Positions 15,852-23,654 of a DNA stretch of 64,000 bases are shown here, piece by piece. Each line of letters begins with the position of its first letter. Within the stretch, counting starts at the first letter, position 1. The stretch is taken from assembly GCA_041748655.1 (NCBI GenBank), contig JBGTCV010000066.1, positions 1-64,000 on the forward strand, in the 5' to 3' direction. The notes beneath the pieces are model-generated. The model made no database searches. It saw nothing but the letters and a program-made list of their open reading frames with translations, and was not told where the DNA came from. The position numbers were made by a program, and so were the translations under genes. Source of the DNA: Leptofilum sp041748655. Its GTDB lineage: Bacteria > Chloroflexota > Anaerolineae > Promineifilales > Promineifilaceae.

Positions 15852-17357
15852 ATGAACGACAAAACGCATAAACAGATTCGCGCCTGGCTGGAAAGCGAAC
15901 AGCCGCTGGACGCCGCGACAGAAACGGCCGTACAAACCCATCTACAATCCTGCCCCGACTGCCGCACCTACGCCGCCATGCTCGCCCAGCTTAAAGCAGG
16001 CAGTTGGAATCCCTACCCGCACCAGCCGTTAACCCAGGCAGAATCGCAAAAAATTGTGAACCAGATTCGCCCTCAGCTCAGGAGAAAACCCATGATTTCT
16101 AAAGCAGGCTCTTTTAACCTCTCATCCGCCCTGGGCCTGGTTGGCCTGATCGCCATCGTCGGGCTGTTTGCCTTGATGGTTTCACAGCTGAACCAGACGG
16201 CCGTTTCCCCCGCCGACCAACCCACCCAGCCCCACACCGCCAGCTACACCTGGTACGATGGCTGGGAAGCAGGTGTTGCCTTCCAATTCCCTACCACCTG
16301 GAGCATCACCAATTTCGACAGAGATAACGGTTCCATCATCATGTTTGCTACGCCGCTGAATGAAACGGCCGCTCCCTGCACGCCATTCCTGGCCTCAGAT
16401 GCGACTAATGCCGCCGCCTGGATTGTGCCCTTCGACCCAACGATACCCCTCACGCCAGTGGAATTTCTGGATCACTTTGTTGAATTTGATGAATTGAGCG
16501 TTCAAGAAACGCCACAAGCTGTAACGGTAAACGGCCGTCCCGCAGCCTACACTCGGGGTGAAATTCCCTGCGAAGAACCGTTTAACCAGATGACCATCAT
16601 AACGACCGAAACAAACACACACCATGTTTTGCTAAGCACTCGCCATGCCGCCAGCGGCGCAGAGGCCGCCCGCACCGAGCTGGAAGCGATCATCACCAGC
16701 CTGACCCCTGTCGATTACACCGGCTGGCAGCCGTGGTCGCCCGGCGAATTTAGATTTACCGTCATGACACCTGCAGAGTGGAATGTTTTTGATGCCCTCA
16801 AATCGCTTGAGCTGACAACCAGTTCACAGCCCCTCTGGAGCTCTTTTGCCGCGCCGGACCAGCCAGCCAACGCGCCGCGTATCTTCATCAACCACAACCT
16901 CAACGCCCAGTTTGGCGAAACGGCGCTGGCCATGGTGGAGCGAAACATCGCCCAAATGGAGACGGAACTAGCCATGCAGCAGGTTGATCCGCCCACCGCT
17001 CATCCAGTCGTACCTGGATTGGTAACGGCCGTTTACACCACGGAGGATACGGCCGTCTTCTTTGGCGCAATTAACTACCCGCGTGCCACCATCGCGTTGG
17101 ACCCCATCGGCGCGACGGCCACCGTGCCGCTGGACCAGCTAGACAGCTTCCGCCTCACCTTCGAGCGCGTCTTGCGCAGCCTGAACGGCTATTACGAAGC
17201 CATCCCCAGTGCGCCCGTGCGCGATGCCCTCACCGGCGGCATCACCCCAGAAATGACGCCCACACCCACACCCTTTCCACCAACGGCCGTACCCGATGCT
17301 GACAGCCTGCCCACACCCACCCCTATTCCCTTTCCCACACCAACCACGCAGCCGTAA
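15852..17357 (+). CDS. Membrane-bound anti-sigma factor with zinc-finger (zf-HC2-like) domain and large outer domain
   Basis: The product has 501 residues. The N-terminal cytoplasmic part carries H-L-Q-S-C-P-D-C-R near residue 30, the HxxxCxxC zinc site of anti-sigma domains that hold ECF sigma factors. One membrane helix follows (about residues 90-113, LGLVGLIAIVGLFALMVSQL). Some 380 residues then lie outside the membrane and end in a Pro/Thr-rich tail (T-P-T-P repeats). The outer part has no recognised fold but shows two copies of a similar ~150-residue unit (TWYDGWEAGVAFQFPTTWS and WSPGEFRFTVMTPAEWN), suggesting a duplicated sensor. AGGTGA precedes the ATG. It is cotranscribed with the sigma factor. 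Confidence 0.85.
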   Translation: MNDKTHKQIRAWLESEQPLDAATETAVQTHLQSCPDCRTYAAMLAQLKAGSWNPYPHQPLTQAESQKIVNQIRPQLRRKPMISKAGSFNLSSALGLVGLIAIVGLFALMVSQLNQTAVSPADQPTQPHTASYTWYDGWEAGVAFQFPTTWSITNFDRDNGSIIMFATPLNETAAPCTPFLASDATNAAAWIVPFDPTIPLTPVEFLDHFVEFDELSVQETPQAVTVNGRPAAYTRGEIPCEEPFNQMTIITTETNTHHVLLSTRHAASGAEAARTELEAIITSLTPVDYTGWQPWSPGEFRFTVMTPAEWNVFDALKSLELTTSSQPLWSSFAAPDQPANAPRIFINHNLNAQFGETALAMVERNIAQMETELAMQQVDPPTAHPVVPGLVTAVYTTEDTAVFFGAINYPRATIALDPIGATATVPLDQLDSFRLTFERVLRSLNGYYEAIPSAPVRDALTGGITPEMTPTPTPFPPTAVPDADSLPTPTPIPFPTPTTQP

Positions 17358-17365
17358 CCAGATGC

Positions 17366-17468
17366 ACGAACAACTTGTCGGGCAAAATGATTAACTCACG
17401 CAAAGGCGCAAAGTTTTTTCCTTTGCGCCTTTGCGTCTTTGCGTGAAATTCAATGACAACTTGTTCGT
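17366..17468. repeat. 103-bp nested palindromic element
   Basis: Outer arms ACGAACAACTTGTC and GACAACTTGTTCGT (13 of 14 bp) enclose a perfect 16-bp inner stem, ACGCAAAGGCGCAAAG / CTTTGCGCCTTTGCGT, with a TTTTTTC loop. The inner unit is of the CGCAAAG kind of dispersed repeat. It lies between the anti-sigma gene and the M20 peptidase and contains no gene. Confidence 0.75.
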
Positions 17469-17523
17469 AGACTCTAAAAACCTCGTGCGCCGCGGGCCAA
17501 TTCATGGCAAAATAGCGCTCCGA

Positions 17524-17620
17524 CTCGTTCCACGCTCTGCGTGGAATGAAGATCGGGCGCTCCTGCGCCCTTCTATGCCGCAGAACACCATTCAAACCGG
17601 CTCCCACAAACCGTGGGCAT
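17524..17620. repeat. Degenerate copy of the CTCGTTCCACGCTC REP-like repeat
   Basis: It begins CTCGTTCCACGCTCTGCG and GTGGAATGAAG, continues with an altered GGGCGC...GCGCCC stem, and ends in a decayed version of the 3' arm (CCCACAAACCGTGGG). It is the most diverged of five copies in the window and ends just before the M20 peptidase start. Confidence 0.7.
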
Positions 17621-17631
17621 GAGGAAAAAAC

Positions 17632-18948
17632 ATGCCAGATCCCTCTATTTACCAACGGCCGTCTGAACTCCTGCAGCACCTCATCCGCTTCAACACCACC
17701 AACCCGCCAGGCCACGAACTGGCCTGCGTGCAATACCTGAACGACCTGCTGCAAGCCGCCGGGATCGAAACAACCCTCCTCGCCAAAGACGCCAATCGCC
17801 CCAATCTCATCGCCCGCCTGCCGGGAAATGGCACCGCCCCACCCTTGCTCCTGCAAGGGCATGTGGATGTCGTCACCACCGCCGACCAAATATGGCAGCA
17901 CGACCCGTTCGGCGGTGAGCTGATCGATGGCATGATTTGGGGGCGCGGCGCGCTGGACATGAAGGGCGGCGTCGCCATGATGGTCGCCGCCTTCCTCAAG
18001 GTGCAGCTCGAAGGGATCACCCCGCCCGGCGACCTCATCCTGACCATTTTGAGCGACGAGGAAGCTGGCGGCGGCTTCGGTGCCCGATTTTTGGTCGAGG
18101 AGCACCCGGAGCAGTTTGCTGGCGTCCAGTTTGCCATCGGTGAATTTGGCGGCTTTACCATGCAGCTGGCCGGGCAAACCTTCTACCCGATCATGGTAGC
18201 GGAAAAGCAGCTCTGCTCCCTGGAACTCACCGTGCGCGGCCCCGGTGGGCACGGCTCCAGCCCCATCCAGGGCGGGGCGATGGCCAAACTGGGGCAAATT
18301 CTCACCAAACTGGATCAAAACAAGCTGCCGCTACACATCACCCCAGAGGTGCGGGCCATGTACAGCGCCATCGCCGCCAACGTCGCCTTCCCCACCAGCT
18401 TACTGCTGCGCCAGGTGCTCAATCCCCCCTTCAGCAACGCCATCCTCAAGCTGATGGGCAGCCAGCGGCAGCAGTTCGACAGCCTGCTGCGCCACACCGT
18501 CAGCCCGACCATCGTGCAGGGAGGCCACAAGATTAACGTGATCCCCAGTGAAATCAGCTTGCAGCTAGACGGCCGTCTTCTGCCCGGCTATCAACCGCAA
18601 GACCTCATCAACGAACTGCGTGTTTTGTTGGGGAATGAGGTGGAAATCACCGTACTGCACCACGAGCCAGGGCCACCAGCGGCCAACATGGCGCTGTTCG
18701 GCACCCTGGCAGCCATCTTGCGCCAAGCCGATCCGGACGGTGTGCCCATTCCGCTGGTGCTACCCGCCGTCACCGATGCCCGCCACTTTGCCCGGTTGGG
18801 CATCCAGACCTACGGCTTTTTGCCGATGCAGCTGCCGCCGGACTTCAACTTCAGCGCCACCATTCACGCCGCCGACGAGCGTATCCCCGCCGCCGCGTTG
18901 GACTTCGGCACGGCCGCTATTTTTGAGCTGCTCACCCGCTTTGGCTGA
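17632..18948 (+). CDS. M20 family metallopeptidase / ArgE-DapE-like deacylase
   Basis: The product has 438 residues. The family's zinc ligands are in L-L-Q-G-H-V-D-V-V, W-G-R-G-A-L-D-M-K-G-G, D-E-E-A-G-G and the C-terminal F-S-A-T-I-H-A-A-D-E-R-I-P. The D-E-E segment carries the general-base Glu. The dimerisation domain lies in the middle (VRGPGGHGSSP). Such enzymes cleave N-acyl amino acids or dipeptides; whether this one is a deacetylase, carboxypeptidase or desuccinylase cannot be told. GAGG lies 7 nt before ATG. It stands between two REP-like repeats, upstream of the RAYT gene. Confidence 0.9.
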   Translation: MPDPSIYQRPSELLQHLIRFNTTNPPGHELACVQYLNDLLQAAGIETTLLAKDANRPNLIARLPGNGTAPPLLLQGHVDVVTTADQIWQHDPFGGELIDGMIWGRGALDMKGGVAMMVAAFLKVQLEGITPPGDLILTILSDEEAGGGFGARFLVEEHPEQFAGVQFAIGEFGGFTMQLAGQTFYPIMVAEKQLCSLELTVRGPGGHGSSPIQGGAMAKLGQILTKLDQNKLPLHITPEVRAMYSAIAANVAFPTSLLLRQVLNPPFSNAILKLMGSQRQQFDSLLRHTVSPTIVQGGHKINVIPSEISLQLDGRLLPGYQPQDLINELRVLLGNEVEITVLHHEPGPPAANMALFGTLAAILRQADPDGVPIPLVLPAVTDARHFARLGIQTYGFLPMQLPPDFNFSATIHAADERIPAAALDFGTAAIFELLTRFG

Positions 18949-18950
18949 TC

Positions 18951-19040
18951 CTCGTTCCACGCTCCGCGTGGAATGAAGACCGGGACGCTCCGCGTCCCAG
19001 CGGCGCAGACAGCATTCCCACGCAGAGCGTGGGAACGAGG
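18951..19040. repeat. REP-like repeat, copy upstream of the RAYT gene
   Basis: Two stems are visible: TTCCACGCTCCGCGTGGAA and GGGACGCTCCGCGTCCC. The 3' part TTCCCACGCAGAGCGTGGGAA forms a third stem complementary in style to the first. The unit opens with CTCGTTCC and closes with GGAACGAG, so the whole copy is a ~90-bp inverted repeat. It ends 20 bp before the RAYT start. Confidence 0.88.
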
Positions 19041-19060
19041 AAGAAAACAGGAGGAAAATC

Positions 19061-19600
19061 ATGTCTCGGAGTCGATACAAAATATACGAAGAAGATGAAA
19101 CGGCACCTTACTTTTTAACAGCCACCGTCGTTAACTGGCTGCCACTGCTGAATGCCCCCTGGGTTGTCGATATTTTGCTCGGCTCGATTCGATTTTTGCA
19201 GACAAACGGCCGTCTCACGCTCTATGCCTTTGTTATCATGGAAAACCATCTTCATCTGATTGCCGCTGGTCAGGAGCTAGCCAAAGCCATCGCCAACTTC
19301 AAATCCTTCACCGCCCGGCAAACCATCGACCAATATCGAGCGGAAGGTGCGGACCATATTTTGCAGCAGTTGGCGTGGCATAAACGGCTGCACAAACAAG
19401 ACCGGTACCATCAATTCTGGCAAGAAGGCTCTCATCCACAGCGCATACAAAACGAGTTGATAATGCAGCAAAAAGTAACGTACATTCACGATAATCCGGT
19501 CAAACGCGGCTGGGTGGATGATCCTATCCACTGGCGTTACTCCAGCGCACGCAATTACGCCGATTTGCCGGGATTATTGGAAGTTGAAACAGAATGGTAA
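19061..19600 (+). CDS. REP-associated tyrosine transposase (RAYT, Y1/HUH type)
   Basis: The product has 179 residues. The HUH metal site is H-L-H at residues 63-65 in M-E-N-H-L-H-L-I, and the nucleophile is Tyr141 in K-V-T-Y-I-H-D-N-P-V-K-R-G-W-V, the RAYT-typical YIHxNP segment. R-Y-S-S-A-R-N-Y near the C-terminus is also characteristic. RAYTs cleave and rejoin single-stranded REP hairpins and are thought to spread REP elements while themselves usually being single-copy. GGAGG lies 7 nt before ATG. Copies of one REP-like family lie immediately before (one) and after (two), as expected for a REP/RAYT unit. The gene appears intact. Confidence 0.92.
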   Translation: MSRSRYKIYEEDETAPYFLTATVVNWLPLLNAPWVVDILLGSIRFLQTNGRLTLYAFVIMENHLHLIAAGQELAKAIANFKSFTARQTIDQYRAEGADHILQQLAWHKRLHKQDRYHQFWQEGSHPQRIQNELIMQQKVTYIHDNPVKRGWVDDPIHWRYSSARNYADLPGLLEVETEW

Positions 19601-19612
19601 ACTCTATCCCAA

Positions 19613-19714
19613 CTCGTTCCACGCTCCGCGTGGAATGAAGACCAGGACGCTCCGCGTCCTCCTCGCGGAGCAGAGCGCCGCAGACGGCATTCCCACGCAC
19701 AGCGTGGGAACGAG
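19613..19714. repeat. REP-like repeat, first copy downstream of the RAYT gene
   Basis: CTCGTTCC...GGAACGAG unit with internal stems TTCCACGCTCCGCGTGGAA and AGGACGCTCCGCGTCCT, plus an extra CTCGCGGAG. It starts 12 bp after the RAYT stop. Reverse-strand reading frames over this and the next copy (S-F-P-R-S-A-W-E-C-type peptides) are artefacts of the repeat. Confidence 0.88.
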
Positions 19715-19724
19715 ATAATCCCAA

Positions 19725-19829
19725 CTCGTTCCACGCTCCGCGTGGAATGAAGACCGGGACGCTCCGCGTCCCACACACGCGGCGCAGAGCGCCGCAGACG
19801 GCATTCCCACGCAGAGCGTGGGAACGAGG
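19725..19829. repeat. REP-like repeat, second copy downstream of the RAYT gene
   Basis: Tandem with the preceding copy after 10 bp and in the same orientation. It has the same stems (TTCCACGCTCCGCGTGGAA, GGGACGCTCCGCGTCCC) and a slightly longer middle (ACACACGCGGCGCAGAGC). It ends 8 bp before the pcm start and supplies GAGG of its ribosome binding site. Confidence 0.88.
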
Positions 19830-19837
19830 AAAGTAGT

Positions 19838-20485
19838 ATGGATTTTGACCAACTGCGCACCGAGATGGTGGCCGATTTATACCAGCAAGGCATTCGCGAT
19901 ACGGCCGTTCTGCAAGCCATGAACACCGTCCCCCGTGAACTGTTTGTGCCTGAAGATTATCTGGAACAGGCTTACTACAATGGCCCCATCCCCCTGCCCG
20001 CCAAACAAACCATCTCCCAACCGTTTGTGGTGGCCCTGATGCTGGCCGTTTTGAAATTGCAGCCCCACTTCAAGGCACTGGAAATCGGCACCGGCTCTGG
20101 CTACGCCGCCGCTGTCCTCAGCCTGCTGGTGCGCCAGGTTCACACCGTCGAACGGCAGAAGAAGCTGGTGCCGTACGCCAAAAAGCGGCTCAATCAGCTT
20201 GGCTATGCGAATATTGCGATACATTTGGGGGATGGCACCCTGGGCTGGCCACCCGCCGCCCCGTACGATGCCATTGTGGTGACCGCAGGCGGGCCATCAG
20301 TGCCGGTTTCATTGTGCAATCAGCTGGCTGAAAACGGCCGTCTCATCATGCCCGTCGGTTCCCCAAAAAAGCAAAAACTTCAGCTGGTGTGGCGTAAACG
20401 CGACGGCCGTTTCGGCCAAAAAACCCTCAGCCCCGTCCGCTTCGTTCCCCTCATCGGCAGCGAAGGGTGGCAGGCAGATGAGTAA
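19838..20485 (+). CDS. pcm: Protein-L-isoaspartate O-methyltransferase
   Basis: The product has 215 residues. It uses S-adenosylmethionine to methylate isoaspartyl residues in damaged proteins so that they can revert to aspartate. The SAM-binding motif is E-I-G-T-G-S-G-Y-A-A-A-V-L; V-P-R-E-L-F-V-P near residue 32 and Q-T-I-S-Q-P-F-V-V are family signatures, and Y-D-A-I-V-V-T-A-G-G-P marks post-motif II. Translation starts right after a REP-like repeat whose last bases provide GAGG. The 3' end overlaps the next gene by 8 bp, implying translational coupling. Confidence 0.93.
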   Translation: MDFDQLRTEMVADLYQQGIRDTAVLQAMNTVPRELFVPEDYLEQAYYNGPIPLPAKQTISQPFVVALMLAVLKLQPHFKALEIGTGSGYAAAVLSLLVRQVHTVERQKKLVPYAKKRLNQLGYANIAIHLGDGTLGWPPAAPYDAIVVTAGGPSVPVSLCNQLAENGRLIMPVGSPKKQKLQLVWRKRDGRFGQKTLSPVRFVPLIGSEGWQADE

Positions 20486-23400
20486 ACAGACCCATCAGAC
20501 GGGTGCGGCGCTGCTCATTCTGCTTCTGCTGGCGCTGCCCGCCGCACAGCCATTATTCAGCCCTCTGCTGACCGATGGCTTCGACAACGTTTTTCACCTG
20601 TGGCGGGCGGTGCAAATAGACGCGCTGCTCAGTGACGGCGTTTTGTTTAGCCGCTGGGCACCGCAAATGGCGCACGGGTTTGGCTATCCGCTGTTTCAAT
20701 TTCAGGCGCCGCTGTCGGCCTATGTGGCCGCGCTGGCTCACCGGCTGGGGCTGGCCTGGCCCGTGGCGCTGAACCTGATTTTTGCCCTGGCGCTGGTTTT
20801 GTCTGGCGTCAGCATGTGGCTGTTGGGGCGGGCGCTGTGGGGCAAGTTGGGTGGGCTGATTTCGGCGGCTGCCTACCTGTACGCCCCGTATCACGCCTAT
20901 GACATCTTTAACCGGGGCAGTTTGTCGGCGGCCACCGCCTGGGTGTTTGCCCCGCTGGTGCTGTGGGGCATCTGGCAGTGGCAAACCGAAGACCGGCGGC
21001 GTGGTTTGGGTACGGCCGTTCTGGCCCAACTTGCCCTCATGCTCAGCCACGAACCCACCGCCTACGCCTTTTACCCGCTCTTTTTTCTCTGGACGGTGTG
21101 GCATTTACCAGAAACCGTCTGGCAAACTGCCGCTGGCTGGCGAACCACCACCAGCCATTTCCTCCCCATGCTGCTGGGGCTGGCCAGCAGCGCCTTCTTT
21201 TGGCTGCCAGCGCTGCTGGAACGGCGCTACGTACAGTTTGAGCGGGTGGCCGATGGCTGGCCCTTTCGTTATTTCGACAATTTTTTGCCCGTTTCCAACC
21301 TGTTGGCCCTGCCCCGCAACGCCGATCCCAGCTTGTTGAACGATTGGCCGCCCCGTGCCTTGGGAGCTGTGCTGCTGGCAACGGCCGTTCTCGGCCTGAT
21401 CCTCACCCTGCGCACCAAAAACCAGCGGCGAACGGCCATTGTACTGTCCCTCGCCCTCAGCGGCTACAGCCTCATGACTTTGGCCATCAGCCAGCCCGTG
21501 TGGGATTGGCTGACGCCGCTGCACGCCTTCACCCCCTGGCGCTTTCTGGCACAGGCCAGCTTTTGCGCCGCCCTGTTGAGCGGCGGCATCGTCAGCGGTA
21601 CACGGTTTCGCACCTCGTTTAAGGGATATGGCCAACCGGTTGTGGCCAGCGTCGCCATTCTCATCCTCTCCATCTCCCATTTTGGCTGGTTCTACCCGCG
21701 CCACGTAGACGCCCCAGGCGACACCCGACTCAGCGGCATGGTCGCCTGGGAGCAGCTCAGCCAAACCGTCGGCACCACCGCCAAAAACGAGCTGCTGCCC
21801 ATTTGGGTTGAACGGCTGCCCGCCCCACCAGCGGTACCGGCGTGGCAGGATCGGCTGCCCGCAGACACGCTGCCCCCCTCTGCCCGGCTCATCACGGCCG
21901 ATTATGGCCCCATCCGCAGCAAACTCACCCTGGAAACGGCCGAACCGTTTACGGCCGTTTTCCACGCCCTCTACTTTCCCGGCTGGCGCGTTCGGCTGAA
22001 TGGCATGGCCGTTCCCGTCGCCCCCCAGCCAGAAACCGGCCTGCTCACCTTCCCCGTCCCCGCCGGACAGCACACCATCGACATCGTTTTTGGCGAAACG
22101 CCCCTGCGCCGGGCGGCCAACCTGATTTCCCTGGCCAGCCTCGTTGGCCTGCTGGCGCTAACAATCCCCCAATGGGGCTCGATCAGACACAGGAGAGATC
22201 AGGAACGTGGCACCCCACCACGAATGAAAATCCACAGAACTTGTCCTGAGCTTGCCGAAGGATTACACAGATTTTTCTCTGCGCTCTCCGCGCGCTCTGC
22301 GGTTAATTATTTACATTGGAGCCAACCCAGCAAAACCACCATCGACAAACCCGATTTTGCCGCAACGGCCGTTCTGCTCATCGCTGCCCTGCTGGTGGTG
22401 GGAATCAAATGGGGCCTGGTGGACCGGCAGTTGACCCCGCTGCGGGTCAGCCAGCTGGTCAGCGACTCCCCCGTGGCCGATCAGCCGGTAACGGCCGTTT
22501 TCGGCCAGGAGATCACGCTGCTGGGCTGGGACAACTTTACGCACCAGGTTCCCGCCGACGAGCCCCTGGCCCTCAAGCTGTACTGGCAGGCACGTCAGCC
22601 GCTAACGGCCGATTACCGGGTGGGCTTAACCCTGCTCGATGCCAACGGCTTGCGCTGGTCGGAACAGGGCCTGCGCGATTATCGCTGGCACCGCAACCCG
22701 CCCCCCCACACACAGTGGCGACCAGACAGCTACGTTTCCACCGCCTATCTGGTGGATGGGTTAGCCGGTACGCCGCCCGGCGACTATCGGCTTCAGCTCT
22801 CCCTGTTCCACCGGGAAACGCTGGTTCCGCTGACGATTTTTGCCACCGATGGCCAGGTAATCGGCCCCTGGTTGACGTTGGGCACGGTGACTATCACCCC
22901 ACCGCGCCAACCCACGCAGCCCAATCCACAATACCCGCTCGATTTTGTGGCCAGCGGGCTCACGCTGTGGGGCAGCAATGTGGACCGCACGGCAGCTGCG
23001 CCGGGTGACCCGGTTTTGCTGACGCTCTTTTGGTCGGCAGCGGTTCAGGCGGAAACGGCCGTTACCCTCAACCTCATCAATAACGGAGAAACGGCCGCTG
23101 CCTGGCCAATCACCCTGCCCGCCCTGCCAGACGGCATCTGGCGGGCCCAGCTGCTGCACCAACTGCCGGTGACACTGGCAAACGGCCGTTACCAATGGCA
23201 GCTCACCACGCACAGCGGGCAAACGATTGAATGGGGCGACTTAAACATTTCTGCGCCTGAACGAATGATGGATGCGCCGGAGGTGGCAACGGCCGTTGGC
23301 GCGACGCTGGACGGCCAGGCAACGTTGGTGGGCTACACGGCAGAGGGGGTTGAGGTAGGACGGCCGTTCAGTGTCACCCTGGTCTGGCGCGGCGAGCAGG

Positions 23401-23654
23401 CGATCGCCCAAAGTTACCACGTCTTTGTCCATCTGCGCGACGCCAACGGGCAGCTTATTGCCCAATCTGATGGGCAGCCAGCAGGCTGGGCGCGCCCCAC
23501 CACCGGCTGGCTGCCCGGCGAATACATCATCGATCAGCACCAAATCCCCCTGCCCGATCCGCTGCCCCCTGGACCCTATCAGCTGCTGGTGGGCTTATAC
23601 CTGCCCGGCGGCAGCCGGTTGGGTGACGGGATAGAATTGGAGCTGGCACCATGA
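20478..23654 (+). CDS. Large polytopic membrane protein, PTPS-related/glycosyltransferase-like, with repeated C-terminal domains
   Basis: The product has 1058 residues. About 10-12 membrane helices fill residues 1-570. The early segment with FDNVFHLWRA and GFGYPLFQFQAPLSAY resembles the 6-pyruvoyl-tetrahydropterin synthase-related membrane domain, a GT-C-like fold. Another helix follows near 630. Beyond that are about three beta-rich repeats of ~130 residues, each with a TLLGWD or TLVGY strand followed by a LYW or LVW strand. Residues about 567-612 are encoded by dispersed intergenic-type repeats (H-R-T-C-P-E-L-A-E-G, then A-L-S-A-R-S-A-V). The start overlaps pcm by 8 bp and the end overlaps dus by 4 bp. 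A role in surface polysaccharide or glycoprotein building is a guess. Confidence 0.75.
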   Translation: MSKQTHQTGAALLILLLLALPAAQPLFSPLLTDGFDNVFHLWRAVQIDALLSDGVLFSRWAPQMAHGFGYPLFQFQAPLSAYVAALAHRLGLAWPVALNLIFALALVLSGVSMWLLGRALWGKLGGLISAAAYLYAPYHAYDIFNRGSLSAATAWVFAPLVLWGIWQWQTEDRRRGLGTAVLAQLALMLSHEPTAYAFYPLFFLWTVWHLPETVWQTAAGWRTTTSHFLPMLLGLASSAFFWLPALLERRYVQFERVADGWPFRYFDNFLPVSNLLALPRNADPSLLNDWPPRALGAVLLATAVLGLILTLRTKNQRRTAIVLSLALSGYSLMTLAISQPVWDWLTPLHAFTPWRFLAQASFCAALLSGGIVSGTRFRTSFKGYGQPVVASVAILILSISHFGWFYPRHVDAPGDTRLSGMVAWEQLSQTVGTTAKNELLPIWVERLPAPPAVPAWQDRLPADTLPPSARLITADYGPIRSKLTLETAEPFTAVFHALYFPGWRVRLNGMAVPVAPQPETGLLTFPVPAGQHTIDIVFGETPLRRAANLISLASLVGLLALTIPQWGSIRHRRDQERGTPPRMKIHRTCPELAEGLHRFFSALSARSAVNYLHWSQPSKTTIDKPDFAATAVLLIAALLVVGIKWGLVDRQLTPLRVSQLVSDSPVADQPVTAVFGQEITLLGWDNFTHQVPADEPLALKLYWQARQPLTADYRVGLTLLDANGLRWSEQGLRDYRWHRNPPPHTQWRPDSYVSTAYLVDGLAGTPPGDYRLQLSLFHRETLVPLTIFATDGQVIGPWLTLGTVTITPPRQPTQPNPQYPLDFVASGLTLWGSNVDRTAAAPGDPVLLTLFWSAAVQAETAVTLNLINNGETAAAWPITLPALPDGIWRAQLLHQLPVTLANGRYQWQLTTHSGQTIEWGDLNISAPERMMDAPEVATAVGATLDGQATLVGYTAEGVEVGRPFSVTLVWRGEQAIAQSYHVFVHLRDANGQLIAQSDGQPAGWARPTTGWLPGEYIIDQHQIPLPDPLPPGPYQLLVGLYLPGGSRLGDGIELELAP
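22229..22310. repeat. Dispersed repeats inserted in frame in the membrane protein gene
   Basis: Two intergenic-type repeats sit back to back inside the coding sequence: ACTTGTCCTGAGCTTGCCGA-type (22239-22263) and a CGCAGAG/CTCTGCG-type arm (TCTCTGCGCTCTCCGCG and CTCTGCGG, 22276-22303). The reading frame stays open through both. The CTCTGCG element also occurs in non-coding DNA at 11045 and 47951. Confidence 0.7.

Noticed and set aside
18951..19829. CRISPR array, because of several similar repeats near one another
   Set aside because: Copies are ~90-105 bp, internally palindromic and not separated by uniform unique spacers; no cas genes are present.
19524..19926. Overlapping minus-strand frames giving S-F-P-R-S-A-W-E-C-like peptides
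   Set aside because: They translate the REP-like repeats. The same peptides appear from every copy in three frames, so they are artefacts, not genes.
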